Part shown: positions 54,839 through 63,520 of the stretch, piece after piece
Layout: each line of letters begins with the position of its first letter
How positions within the stretch are numbered: position 1 is the first letter of the stretch
Assembly: GCF_023715465.1 (NCBI RefSeq)
Contig: NZ_JAMBOE010000004.1
Location: forward strand, 434,001 to 498,000
Direction: 5' to 3'
DNA from: Paenibacillus macerans
GTDB taxonomy: Bacteria > Bacillota > Bacilli > Paenibacillales > Paenibacillaceae
Length of the DNA stretch: 64,000 bases
Program-made: the position numbers and the translations under genes
Notes under the pieces: model-generated
The model's database searches: none
Seen by the model: only the letters and a program-made list of their open reading frames with translations
What the model was told of the DNA's origin: nothing

Positions 54839-55318
54839 GTGCAACGCCCATCGAAACCAACCGCAAGCCCGGCGCAAAGATCATCCGCGCCTCAAGCCGG
54901 ACGAACGGCCAGCGGGCAGGCCAGAGCGGCCGGCAATTCGCCAAGCCGCGCGTCTGCCGCTACGTCCCCAGGAGCAGGAAATCCGGCCAACAGCGCAAAC
55001 CAAAAAACCGTTGTTTGCCGAAAATGCAAGTCCCCGCAGATCGTTGCCAACAAGCGGGGGTACAGCTTCGCCTTCCTGTTTACCTGTCTTGTCACCATGA
55101 TTCTTTTCGGCGTTCTCCTCTTTGTGCTTTCCAACGCGATGCTCTTGACCGTCAATGCACAGAGCTCTGCGGCTTTTGGCATATTGGGGGTATTAGGGTT
55201 CGTTATGATATTCTTTTCATTGCCTGTCAGCATATTGGTTGGCTTTGTCGGAAGAAGCACGATTGTAAACGGCTGTATGAACTGCGGACACAAATGGACA
55301 CCTGCCAAGAAAAAATAA
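54839..55318 (+). CDS. Membrane protein with split zinc ribbon
   Basis: About 159 residues. A disordered Ser/Ala/Pro-rich start (about 50 residues), a CRKCKSP half-knuckle, two membrane helices (about 75-100 and 110-138) and a closing CMNCGHKW half-knuckle, so both cysteine pairs lie on the same side and could bind one zinc. GTG at 54839 is favoured by GGAGGG upstream; an ATG at 54815 has only a weak site. Its function is not known. Confidence 0.7.
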   Translation: MQRPSKPTASPAQRSSAPQAGRTASGQARAAGNSPSRASAATSPGAGNPANSANQKTVVCRKCKSPQIVANKRGYSFAFLFTCLVTMILFGVLLFVLSNAMLLTVNAQSSAAFGILGVLGFVMIFFSLPVSILVGFVGRSTIVNGCMNCGHKWTPAKKK

Positions 55319-55323
55319 GTATT

Positions 55324-55364
55324 AACAACGCTGCCGATCGATATTGGCGGCGTTGTTTGCTTTC
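55324..55364 (+). terminator. Terminator after the zinc-ribbon membrane protein
   Basis: AACAACGCTGCC pairs with GGCGGCGTTGTT and continues into a T-rich end. Confidence 0.85.
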
Positions 55365-55388
55365 CGGACTATGAGTTGTTTCACATGG

Positions 55389-55433
55389 TTTGTGAATTTG
55401 TTCACAAAATTTTGCAGGCAATCATGCTATAGT
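55389..55433 (+). promoter_or_regulatory. Rex-type operator and promoter of the fumarate-reductase-like gene
   Basis: TTGTGAATTTGTTCACAA (55389-55406) is a full inverted repeat fitting the Rex form TTGTGAA-N4-TTCACAA; it also contains TGTGA-N6-TCACA, the FNR/CRP form. TATAGT at 55428-55433 with TGC before it is the likely -10. Confidence 0.72.
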
Positions 55434-55471
55434 AAACGGGAACAACAGGCATAGAAAGTGGAGGGGTAATC

Positions 55472-56998
55472 ATGACCAAGAAAACAACGACAGCACTGAT
55501 CCTCGTTCTCTCGCTCGTCCTCGTACTGGCGGGATGCGGCGGCGGGAACCAAAATCAGAGCCAAAACGCCGGAAACAAGAACGCGGGCAAAGAAGCCGAA
55601 GCCGTTTCGGGCGCGTCCGAAACGAATGGCTATACGCCAATCGACCAGCTTAAGGACAAATACGATATCATCATCGTTGGCGCGGGCGGCGCCGGGATGA
55701 CGGCCGCGCTTGAAGCGAAAGCCAGCGGGATGAACCCGGTGATTTTCGAAAAAATGCCGGTGGCCGGCGGAAACACGACGAAAGCCTCGTCGGGGATGAA
55801 TGCTTCCGAAACGAAATTTCAAAAAGAGCAAGGCATCGAAGACAGCAATGATTTATTTTATGAAGAAACTTTAAAAGGCGGCCATGACACCAACGACAAA
55901 GAGATGCTCCGCTACTTCGTTGATAATTCCGCAGCGGCGATCGATTGGCTGGATTCGATCGGGATTCGCTTGAACAATATAACGATTACGGGCGGGATGA
56001 GCGAAAAACGCACCCACCGTCCCGAAGACGGCTCCGCCGTCGGGCAATACCTTGTCAACGGGTTGCTGAAGAACGTTAATGAACAAGGAATTCCACTGTT
56101 CGTGAACGCTGACGTCAAGGAGATTACGGAAAAAGACGGCAAGGCAAACGGCGTCAAAGTGCTTTTTAACCAAACGGATGAAAAAACGATCACCGCGGGT
56201 GCCGTTGTCGTGACGACCGGCGGTTTCGGCGCCAATATGGATATGATCTCTAAAGTTCGGCCGGATTTGCAAGGATATGTGACCACGAACCAGACAGGCA
56301 GCACCGGCGATGGCATTCAGATGATCGAAAAACTCGGCGGTACGACGGTCGATATGGATCAAATCCAGGTTCACCCGACCGTGCAGCAGGAAAAATCATA
56401 TCTGATCGGGGAAGCCGTTCGCGGGGAAGGCGCGGTCCTCGTGTCCAGCGAAGGCAAACGGTTCACCAACGAGATGGACACCCGGGACAATGTCACGGCG
56501 GCGATTAATAAACTGCCGGAAAAATCCGCTTATCTCGTATTTGATTCCGGCGTGAAATCACGCGTGAAAGCGATCGAACAGTACGAAAAAATGGGCTTTG
56601 TGCTCCAAGCGGATTCCACCGAGGCGTTGGCCGAGCAAATGAGCGTGCCGGCGGATGCGTTGAAAGCGACGCTGGACACGTGGAACGGCGCGGTGAAAAA
56701 CAAAAACGACGCCGAATTCGGCAGAACGACCGGGATGGACAACGACTTGTCCGCGGGTCCGTACTACGCCATCAAAATCGGCCCCGGAATCCACTACACG
56801 ATGGGCGGCGTAAAAATCAACACCAACACGGAAGTATTGAATAAAGAAGGCCAAGCCATCCCAGGCCTGTTTGCAGCCGGCGAAGTAACCGGCGGCCTGC
56901 ACGGCCAAAACCGGATCGGCGGCAACTCCGTGGCGGAGATCATCATTTTCGGCCGCCAAGCCGGGATCAAATCGGCGGAATATGTGAAGGCGCAGTAA
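55472..56998 (+). CDS. Extracellular fumarate-reductase-type flavoprotein (lipoprotein)
   Basis: 508 residues. A lipoprotein signal ends in LVLAGC, so the protein is held on the outer face of the membrane, followed by an Asn/Gln-rich spacer. The rest is a flavocytochrome c/fumarate reductase fold: FAD loop IIIVGAGGAGMTAAL, active-site THRPEDGSAVG, SSEGKRFTNE and GLHGQNRIGGNS. It has no FMN-binding or haem domain, so electrons must come from another carrier. The reaction is probably fumarate or a similar enoate to its reduced form. GGAGGGG precedes the ATG, and the Rex-type operator fits use under reduced conditions. Confidence 0.88.
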   Translation: MTKKTTTALILVLSLVLVLAGCGGGNQNQSQNAGNKNAGKEAEAVSGASETNGYTPIDQLKDKYDIIIVGAGGAGMTAALEAKASGMNPVIFEKMPVAGGNTTKASSGMNASETKFQKEQGIEDSNDLFYEETLKGGHDTNDKEMLRYFVDNSAAAIDWLDSIGIRLNNITITGGMSEKRTHRPEDGSAVGQYLVNGLLKNVNEQGIPLFVNADVKEITEKDGKANGVKVLFNQTDEKTITAGAVVVTTGGFGANMDMISKVRPDLQGYVTTNQTGSTGDGIQMIEKLGGTTVDMDQIQVHPTVQQEKSYLIGEAVRGEGAVLVSSEGKRFTNEMDTRDNVTAAINKLPEKSAYLVFDSGVKSRVKAIEQYEKMGFVLQADSTEALAEQMSVPADALKATLDTWNGAVKNKNDAEFGRTTGMDNDLSAGPYYAIKIGPGIHYTMGGVKINTNTEVLNKEGQAIPGLFAAGEVTGGLHGQNRIGGNSVAEIIIFGRQAGIKSAEYVKAQ

Positions 56999-57027
56999 TA
57001 GATTTGCAGCAGTTCCTTCGGCAAAAG

Positions 57028-57059
57028 AAAACGCTTGGGCACATCAGGCCCAAGCGTTT
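57028..57059. terminator. Bidirectional terminator
   Basis: AAACGCTTGGGC pairs with GCCCAAGCGTTT and lies between two convergent genes; T-rich on the plus-strand side, with TTTTCTTTT on the minus side. Confidence 0.88.
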
Positions 57060-57084
57060 GTTTGTTTAAGTCGGGATGTTCCAA

Positions 57085-58062
57085 TCAAGGCAAACCTGCA
57101 CCTCGAGAACTAACGTATAAGGTGTACCATTCATCGCGGCTCAATACGATGTTTTCGGCTTCCGCGCACGCCCGAATTCGGGAGGGGCTGGTTGTCCCGA
57201 TGACCGGTTGGATGGCGGCAGGGTGTTTCATCAGCCACGCGAGCACAATCGCTTCCGGTGAAGTTTGCTTCTCTTCCGCCAGCCGTTTAACTAGCTGAGC
57301 CGTATTTTTCACACTTTCGCTGGCATTCTCCAGGCTGGCTCCTGAATATAAGCCTTTGGCCAGCGAACCCCAGGCTTGGAGCTGAATATTTTCCAACTGG
57401 CAGTATTCGAGCGTGCCCTCGGGAAAAATATTGCCCTTCGCCGCGTCTTGATTCACATGGATGCCGGTTTCGAGCCAACCTATTTTATGCAAGCTTAGTT
57501 CCAACTGGTTTACCACCAGCTTCTCACTGCAATGGGTTTGCAATAAACGAATTTGTCCGGCGCTCATGTTGGAAACGCCAAAATAGCGGACTTTTCCCGA
57601 TGCTTTTAACTGATGAAAGGCTTGCCCTACTTCCCGCGCGTCCATGAGCGCGTCCGGTCGATGCAAGAGCAGAATATCCAAGTAGTCAATCCCCAGTCTG
57701 GAAAGAATCCCGTCCACACTCTCCAAAATGTAGGCCTTGGAAAAATCATAACGCGCCGGAATGCCCCTGACTTCATCCGGAAAGCGAATCCCTAATTTGG
57801 ATTGAATGATCATTTTTTCTCTTAACTCCGGTTTTTCCTGCAACACCTGGCCAAAGACGGTCTCGGCTTTTCCGTACGCGTAAATATCCGCATGATCGAA
57901 CATATGGATCCCGCTGGTCAAAGCCGCCTCCACCGCTTCATGCGCCTGCTTTACATGTTCGGTTAGAATGGGATCCCGGCTCCAGCCTCCGCCAAGCCCC
58001 ATACACCCAAAAATAAGCCGGCTTGCGTTCAATCCGTGATTATGAATTGGCAATACTGTCAT
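57085..58062 (-). CDS. Aldo/keto reductase (YdhF-like)
   Basis: About 325 residues of the AKR barrel: Asp and Tyr in MFDHADIYAYG, Lys in IQSKLGI, His in LLLHRPD, and the cofactor segment PVIGTTSPSRI. The ATG at 58062 has GAGG about 11 nt upstream; a GTG at 58071 touches that site. It lies 18 bp after the sucrose-phosphorylase-like gene on the same strand and may be the last gene of that operon. It shares family and many motifs with the reductase at 8153-9070. Confidence 0.86.
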   Translation of the reverse strand: MTVLPIHNHGLNASRLIFGCMGLGGGWSRDPILTEHVKQAHEAVEAALTSGIHMFDHADIYAYGKAETVFGQVLQEKPELREKMIIQSKLGIRFPDEVRGIPARYDFSKAYILESVDGILSRLGIDYLDILLLHRPDALMDAREVGQAFHQLKASGKVRYFGVSNMSAGQIRLLQTHCSEKLVVNQLELSLHKIGWLETGIHVNQDAAKGNIFPEGTLEYCQLENIQLQAWGSLAKGLYSGASLENASESVKNTAQLVKRLAEEKQTSPEAIVLAWLMKHPAAIQPVIGTTSPSRIRACAEAENIVLSRDEWYTLYVSSRGAGLP

Positions 58063-58079
58063 CTCAAACACATCCTCTG

Positions 58080-59549
58080 TTATACAAAATATTGTTTCAT
58101 AACACCATTTTCATCCGTGTAATCGATGACCGACTGCTTCGTTTTAAGATTAACGAACAAGGTGCACCGCGTTTCATCCTTTTGCCAGGAAAGCCGAATT
58201 TCATCCGCCGCGGAGTTAAGCACCTGGAACTCCCCGTTAAACGCCTCATATTCATTGCGAAACCGGATCAGCTTCAACAGTCTCTGAACCGCTGCTTTTT
58301 CCAAAGCTTGTTCGATTTCCCCAAGGGTGAAATTATGGCGGTTGATTTCCCGCCCTTCCCCGGTTTTTTTCACATTTTCAAGATCGTTTTCCCCGGCCAG
58401 CAGTCCGACATAATAAACCTGGGGTACGCCCGGCGTAAAGAACTGCAGCGCCCGGGCAGCCAAATAGGCATCGTCATCGCCATTTAGAACGGAGTAGTAT
58501 GAGCACCTGATTTGATGAACATCAAAACCATCCTCGGCTTTATGCTCGTCCGATAAAATCAGACTAAGATTCGCCCCTCTTTCCAGGCAGGTAGCGACTA
58601 ATTTTCTCGCTTCTTGGGTATCCAGCAAATCGTCCAGATCCGGCTTGACCGGAATGCCATCATGGCAGTCCAGCATCGTAAACTGTTTAGGCGGCCGAGT
58701 TTTCAGATACTGCTTCAGAGATTCGCCCGACTCATTGATGAACGCCTCCAGAATGCGATACGGCAAAATAAAATCGTAAATCCAATAGCCGCGTTCCGCC
58801 AGTTTGTACTGGATGGAATAATGAGCGTGCACTTCGGGAAGCAATTCAATGTCCAAGGAATCGGCAAGCCCTTTGATCCAATCGAGAAACTCGTAGATTT
58901 CCGGCTCCACGAAAAAGCAGCTCGTGCCCAATTTTTTAACGACATATCCGACAGCGTCAAGACGTACGATTTTCACATGATGCCTTTTAAAATGCATAAA
59001 GAAGTCGGTAAACAGCTGCTTGACCTTCGGCGAGTTTACATCCAAATCGATTTGTTCGGAAGGATCGGTTTTTCCAAACGTCGTCCACACCTTTTCTTCC
59101 TGGCCGGTTTCTTCGATGGTAAACGCCGAATACGGCAGCGGTCTGCGCAAGAACATTTTTTCAATATCCGCTTGTACCGGTTCTCCGTCTCGCCAAATCT
59201 TATCCAGCGTAATAAAATAATCAGCGTACTCGGATTTCCGGCCTTTTTGGAGAAAATCCTGAAAATACTGTGACTGCCGCGAAATATGATTCACCATCAA
59301 ATCGACCAATATGTCAAAGTTTTCGCCAATTGCTTTCACTTCGTCCCAGGTGCCGAAGTTCGGATCAATTTCCAAATACGTAAGCGGAGCAAACCCCCGG
59401 TCTCCCGAGGAAGGAAACGGCGGAAGAATATGGACTCCACCTTTAAAGATATCCGGGAAATACGTGGAGAGAACGCGGTTGAGCGTCTTTAAATCACCTC
59501 CTAACGAATCCGGATACGTGATCAGTTGCACTTGATTATGGACTGCCAC
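58080..59549 (-). CDS. Sucrose-phosphorylase family enzyme (GH13_18)
   Basis: 489 residues, cytoplasmic. The start MAVHNQVQLITYPDSLGG and the middle motifs match sucrose phosphorylases: nucleophile Asp in VRLDAVGY, acid/base Glu in LPEVHAHY, and LDCHDGI. RCSYYSVLNG and GVPQVYYVGLLAGENDL also fit. Members split sucrose, sucrose-6-phosphate or glucosyl-glycerol/glycerate with phosphate, giving glucose-1-phosphate. GTG start behind GGGAGGAAT. It lies 3 bp after the PfkB kinase, in the sugar importer operon. Sucrose is likely but not proven, as the family is mixed. Confidence 0.87.
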   Translation of the reverse strand: MAVHNQVQLITYPDSLGGDLKTLNRVLSTYFPDIFKGGVHILPPFPSSGDRGFAPLTYLEIDPNFGTWDEVKAIGENFDILVDLMVNHISRQSQYFQDFLQKGRKSEYADYFITLDKIWRDGEPVQADIEKMFLRRPLPYSAFTIEETGQEEKVWTTFGKTDPSEQIDLDVNSPKVKQLFTDFFMHFKRHHVKIVRLDAVGYVVKKLGTSCFFVEPEIYEFLDWIKGLADSLDIELLPEVHAHYSIQYKLAERGYWIYDFILPYRILEAFINESGESLKQYLKTRPPKQFTMLDCHDGIPVKPDLDDLLDTQEARKLVATCLERGANLSLILSDEHKAEDGFDVHQIRCSYYSVLNGDDDAYLAARALQFFTPGVPQVYYVGLLAGENDLENVKKTGEGREINRHNFTLGEIEQALEKAAVQRLLKLIRFRNEYEAFNGEFQVLNSAADEIRLSWQKDETRCTLFVNLKTKQSVIDYTDENGVMKQYFV

Positions 59550-59552
59550 TTT

Positions 59553-60521
59553 TTATTCCTCCCGTAATCCATACATGTCTTTTATGACTTCCAGCTTTGG
59601 CAAATCGGCAATGGCGCCGGTATATTTCAACTTATAGGCGCTGACCGCAAACCCCAGGGTCAAGGCTTGTCTGATCGTATACCCTTTTACCGCCGCCGCG
59701 TAAAATCCCGACCAAAAAGCGTCTCCCGCGCCCGTCGTATCCGCCACCTCAGTGGCCAATGTGCTAAAGCGGACGGTTTCCGAACCGTTGGAAACCAGGG
59801 CGCCGTCTTTTCCTAAGGTCAGGATGACAAGTTTCGCCCCAAGCTTCAGAAACGTTTCCAGATAACGTTCGGGCGTTTGTTTGCCAAACAATCTTTCCGC
59901 ATCGTCCTCGGACGGTTTTACAATATCCACCTTCCCGATGAGCGACTTCACATACCGGACGCCATCTTCACCGTCTTCCCACAACATCGGGTGGTAGTTT
60001 GGATCAAAACAGACCAATAATCGATTCATTTTTGCCGCTGCTATGATCTTTTCAATCGTGTCTCTCGCCGGTCTTCTCGATAGGGGCCAGCAGGAGAAAT
60101 GTACGACTTTGGCATTTTTCAAAGCCTCTTCAAGCTCCGCAGTGTAAGACAGGTGATAATCCGCTCCTCGATAAAAAACAGGAATCGGCGTAGATTGACT
60201 TTTTGTGACGACGACCATACTCGTGGAATAATCAGCTGCCCTCTGAACATAACTCGTATCTATACCGGCGTTGTTTAATTCATTGATTAAAAAGGCTCCT
60301 AATCCGTCTTCCCCCACAGCCGATGCTACAACAGGCCGAATTCCTAATTTCTTCGCGTTCATCGCGATATTGGAGGGCGACCCGCCAAAAAACCTGTGGT
60401 AAGTATGGCATGTAAAATCATCATCATAGTCCGCGGATATCATATCGATCAGAATTTCTCCTGCCACGAGCAGATCGTTACTATTATTTTGAAGCTCGAT
60501 TGGATGATCAAAATTAAACAT
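59553..60521 (-). CDS. PfkB-family sugar kinase (fructokinase-like)
   Basis: About 322 residues. The N-terminal sugar-binding GGSPSNIAMNAKKLG and C-terminal catalytic VADTTGAGDAFWSGF with the base Asp are typical of ribokinase/fructokinase enzymes. GGGGGA precedes the ATG at 60521; a longer reading overlaps the upstream gene and has no site. It sits between the oxidoreductase and the phosphorylase, so it probably phosphorylates the fructose (or other acceptor) that the phosphorylase releases. Confidence 0.88.
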   Translation of the reverse strand: MFNFDHPIELQNNSNDLLVAGEILIDMISADYDDDFTCHTYHRFFGGSPSNIAMNAKKLGIRPVVASAVGEDGLGAFLINELNNAGIDTSYVQRAADYSTSMVVVTKSQSTPIPVFYRGADYHLSYTAELEEALKNAKVVHFSCWPLSRRPARDTIEKIIAAAKMNRLLVCFDPNYHPMLWEDGEDGVRYVKSLIGKVDIVKPSEDDAERLFGKQTPERYLETFLKLGAKLVILTLGKDGALVSNGSETVRFSTLATEVADTTGAGDAFWSGFYAAAVKGYTIRQALTLGFAVSAYKLKYTGAIADLPKLEVIKDMYGLREE

Positions 60522-60541
60522 GTCAGTCCCCCGGAATCCGC

Positions 60542-61621
60542 TTACTGAGCCCATATTCTTGTTGAAGTTCTTACTTCTTGATGCGGATTTTTAAGCGCCG
60601 CGTCCATCATCAAAGAAATATAAGTATCCTGCAGCGCTTCTTTTAATGAATAAAATTCGGTTCCGGCAGCCAAATATTCGCCCATCCGTTCCAAGCAAGC
60701 GGACACGGCGATTTCATCATCGTTCAATCGGGCATTCGCAAACGGATTCCTATAAACGAACTCTTCACCCAACATGATTCCGTAATGAGACCATTCCTGA
60801 TTGTTGTATTTGCCTAGGTCGATACGGTTTAATTCCTGCGTTACCGGCACGTTGCCAGGCGTAAGATATCGCACGGTCAGGTCATCGATCTCGCCTCTTA
60901 CGCCTTGTACGGTCAGTTGGCGGGTACGGATAAACGAGTGGTACTGCGCCGGATCGGAAAAATCAAAAAACGCGACTTTTCCATGATCGAATTCCAAGGT
61001 CAAGCGGTCTCTTGTACAGGTAAAAATCTGCCCGTCAACGACCATCCCTTCCCGTCCGTACGTTTCCGTGACCTCAAAGGAAAACCTTTTCCCGTAGATG
61101 ATACAGTTTTCATATCCCGCGTTCAGAAACTTTCTGATGATGCTGACGCCGTGATACCCATGCAAGGACGATAGATTAATATTGCTGACTTCTCCAAGTT
61201 TACCGTCTTGAATCACCTTTAACCAAGCGGCATACAGCGGTTGCACAAAATATTGTTCGGCGATTTGAATCTTGGCGTTGTATTTATCGGACTGCTCCCA
61301 TAGCTCTTCCAATGCTTCTATCGATTCGCCCGGTGGGGTCTCGCACAAAACGGGGATTCCTTTTTTAAATAAATCGATTAAATAATCGGTAACAACACCT
61401 CTTTTGACGGATAACACCACATAATCAGGCTGGCTTTTGAGCAGCTCGTCCAGCGAATGGACGACGATTACTCCGAATTTCCGGGCGAACTCCTCCCCTT
61501 TTTCCCGGTTTCGGATCACCACCCCGGTTAATTCGAATTTCTCAGGAATGGCCTTTGCAATACGAATGTAAAATTCAGCTCTCCACCCTGAACCTATAAG
61601 CCCAAATCTTATTTTATTCAT
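60542..61621 (-). CDS. Gfo/Idh/MocA-family oxidoreductase with altered EKP motif
   Basis: About 359 residues. An N-terminal Rossmann fold with RFGLIGSGWRAEFY and a C-terminal alpha/beta substrate domain. The usual E-K-P motif with the catalytic Lys is CETPPGES here (Lys to Thr), so ordinary dehydrogenase chemistry is doubtful unless another residue takes over. AGGGAG stands 7 nt before the ATG at 61621. It is 22 bp after the inner permease gene in the same operon. Such enzymes often oxidise a C3 or C4 hydroxyl of sugars brought in by the neighbouring transporter. Confidence 0.82.
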   Translation of the reverse strand: MNKIRFGLIGSGWRAEFYIRIAKAIPEKFELTGVVIRNREKGEEFARKFGVIVVHSLDELLKSQPDYVVLSVKRGVVTDYLIDLFKKGIPVLCETPPGESIEALEELWEQSDKYNAKIQIAEQYFVQPLYAAWLKVIQDGKLGEVSNINLSSLHGYHGVSIIRKFLNAGYENCIIYGKRFSFEVTETYGREGMVVDGQIFTCTRDRLTLEFDHGKVAFFDFSDPAQYHSFIRTRQLTVQGVRGEIDDLTVRYLTPGNVPVTQELNRIDLGKYNNQEWSHYGIMLGEEFVYRNPFANARLNDDEIAVSACLERMGEYLAAGTEFYSLKEALQDTYISLMMDAALKNPHQEVRTSTRIWAQ

Positions 61622-61643
61622 CCTCATTCTCCCTTTGAAGTTT

Positions 61644-62483
61644 CTATCCTTTAATCCCCCCGGAGGTTAAGCCGGCAATGATTTTCTGCTGGAAGATTAA
61701 AACCAACACGATAAGCGGAACCGTTACAACGATGGACGCCGCCGCCATGTCGCCCCACGGCAGTTCATAATTGCTGGGAAACAACGCGATCCCAACCGGC
61801 ACCGTTCTCATGCTGTCGTCCGTCATAAAAGTCAAGCTATAAATATACTCATTCCAGGAATTGATAAAAACCAATAGGCCTACCGAAAAGGTGGCGGGTT
61901 TAATGAGCGGCAGCATAATTCTGAAAAAAGTTTGCAGCCTGGAACAACCATCGATCGTTGCCGCTTCCTCGAAGCCCTTCGGCAGTTGACTGAAGAAGTT
62001 CGTTAATAACCAGATCGCCATAGGCAAGGCAAAGGTTGTATAAGGGATAACAAGCCCGGCATACGTATTTAACAAGTCCATCTTTTTCAAGATTAAAAAC
62101 AAAGGGCTGACCGTGGAAATGGTGGGAAACATGGAAATCGTCAGGATGGACAGCAGGATGACTTTTTTCCCTTTAAAGCGCAGTCTCGCCAAGGCATAGG
62201 ATGCCGAAGCACCAATTAGAATGCTTACAACGGTGGTGATCGTTGCAACAATCACGCTGTTGAATAAATATCTGGCAAACGGATGCTTCTGGAATACATT
62301 AAAATAATATTCAACGTTAATTTTGCTAGGTATCCATTTGGCCGGAATGGCCGATATCTCCGCAAGCGGTTTAATCGAAGTTAAAAATTGCCAGATATAG
62401 GGCAGCAAAATGAAGGCTAAGAATAACAAAACCAACACATATAATAAGCTCGACTTTAACGTCCTCGATATTTTAAAATCCAT
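61644..62483 (-). CDS. Sugar ABC transporter permease (MalG-like)
   Basis: 279 residues, six membrane helices. The EAA loop (EEAATIDGCSRLQTFFRIMLP) that couples to the ATPase is clear. AAAGGAGGG precedes the ATG. It is the second permease of a carbohydrate CUT1-type importer. No ATPase gene is in the window; these operons usually borrow a shared MsmX-type ATPase. Confidence 0.92.
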   Translation of the reverse strand: MDFKISRTLKSSLLYVLVLLFLAFILLPYIWQFLTSIKPLAEISAIPAKWIPSKINVEYYFNVFQKHPFARYLFNSVIVATITTVVSILIGASASYALARLRFKGKKVILLSILTISMFPTISTVSPLFLILKKMDLLNTYAGLVIPYTTFALPMAIWLLTNFFSQLPKGFEEAATIDGCSRLQTFFRIMLPLIKPATFSVGLLVFINSWNEYIYSLTFMTDDSMRTVPVGIALFPSNYELPWGDMAAASIVVTVPLIVLVLIFQQKIIAGLTSGGIKG

Positions 62484-62510
62484 TGGAACTTCCCTCCTTT
62501 CCGAAAAATA

Positions 62511-63395
62511 CTAGGCCAGATTTTTGCCGATTAATTTCATATAGATTAAGCTAATGGCAAATACGACCAAAAAGATCAGAATCGATAGCGCTGAGCCGTA
62601 GCCGAAATTCAGGAACTTCATCAGGTGGGCGTAAGCATATAATGATACGCTTTCCGAACCGTTTGCCCCGCCGGTCATCACGGAAACCAAATCGAATACC
62701 CTGAACGCGTCGATCGTTCTGAAAAGAAGAGCGACGAGCACAGTGCTCTTGACCATCGGCAAAGTAATTTTTGCGAACGCCTGAAAAGCATTGGCGCCGT
62801 CGATTTTCGCCGATTCATACAAATCACCGGGAATCATTTGCAGCCCCGCCAAGATGAGCAGCGCCATAAACGGAGCCGTCTTCCAAACATCCGCAATAAC
62901 CAGCGCCATGAATGTACCGCTTTCCGTGCTTAACCAGGCTTTATAGCCGTCAATCATCCCAAGTCTGTACAGCACATCATTAAACAAACCATACTGGTCA
63001 TTATATATAAATTTCCACATCAGGGCCGATACGGTAGTCGGAATCGCCCATGGAATAAGAATCGCCGCTCTAACCAATCCTCTGCCTTTAAACGTTTTGT
63101 TCATAATCATCGCTGCAGCAAAACCAACGATTAATTCTAAAAAAACAGTTGCAATCGTGAATTTAAATGTAAAAAAAATCGAGGCTCCCGCTCTTTCATC
63201 CCGAAGTATATCGGAATAATTTTTTAAACCGACAAACGGATATCCTGAGCCCGGATCCGTAAGCACCATCTCATGCAGACTTAACCAAAATGTCCTTAAA
63301 ATCGGATAAACCGCAATGACCAATAAAATAACTAGCGCAGGGAACATCATCAGCCAGGCGTCTCTGGTTTCCTTTCTTTGCTGTAAACTCTTCAT
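62511..63395 (-). CDS. Sugar ABC transporter permease (MalF-like)
   Basis: About 294 residues with six membrane helices and an EAA loop (YESAKIDGANAFQAFAKITLP). The ATG at 63395 is preceded by AAGGAG at 11 nt; the longer reading to 63422 runs into an inverted repeat. First permease gene, 27 bp before the second. Confidence 0.9.
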   Translation of the reverse strand: MKSLQQRKETRDAWLMMFPALVILLVIAVYPILRTFWLSLHEMVLTDPGSGYPFVGLKNYSDILRDERAGASIFFTFKFTIATVFLELIVGFAAAMIMNKTFKGRGLVRAAILIPWAIPTTVSALMWKFIYNDQYGLFNDVLYRLGMIDGYKAWLSTESGTFMALVIADVWKTAPFMALLILAGLQMIPGDLYESAKIDGANAFQAFAKITLPMVKSTVLVALLFRTIDAFRVFDLVSVMTGGANGSESVSLYAYAHLMKFLNFGYGSALSILIFLVVFAISLIYMKLIGKNLA

Positions 63396-63421
63396 TCCCT
63401 CATTAACTCCTTCTGGCGGCA

Positions 63422-63505
63422 TGGACTGCAGCGAAGCGGGTATTATTTAAGTTGCCCCGATCCGTACAATCAATAGTTCAACTTTTTAACCCTGCCTGCA
63501 GTCCA
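63422..63505 (-). promoter_or_regulatory. Inverted repeat between binding-protein and permease genes
   Basis: TGGACTGCAG (63422-63431) and CTGCAGTCCA (63496-63505) are perfect 10-bp arms. In the RNA they would form a stem right after the binding-protein stop, a position where such hairpins protect or partly stop the message. Confidence 0.6.
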
Positions 63506-63520
63506 AACCGTCCATTTTCT

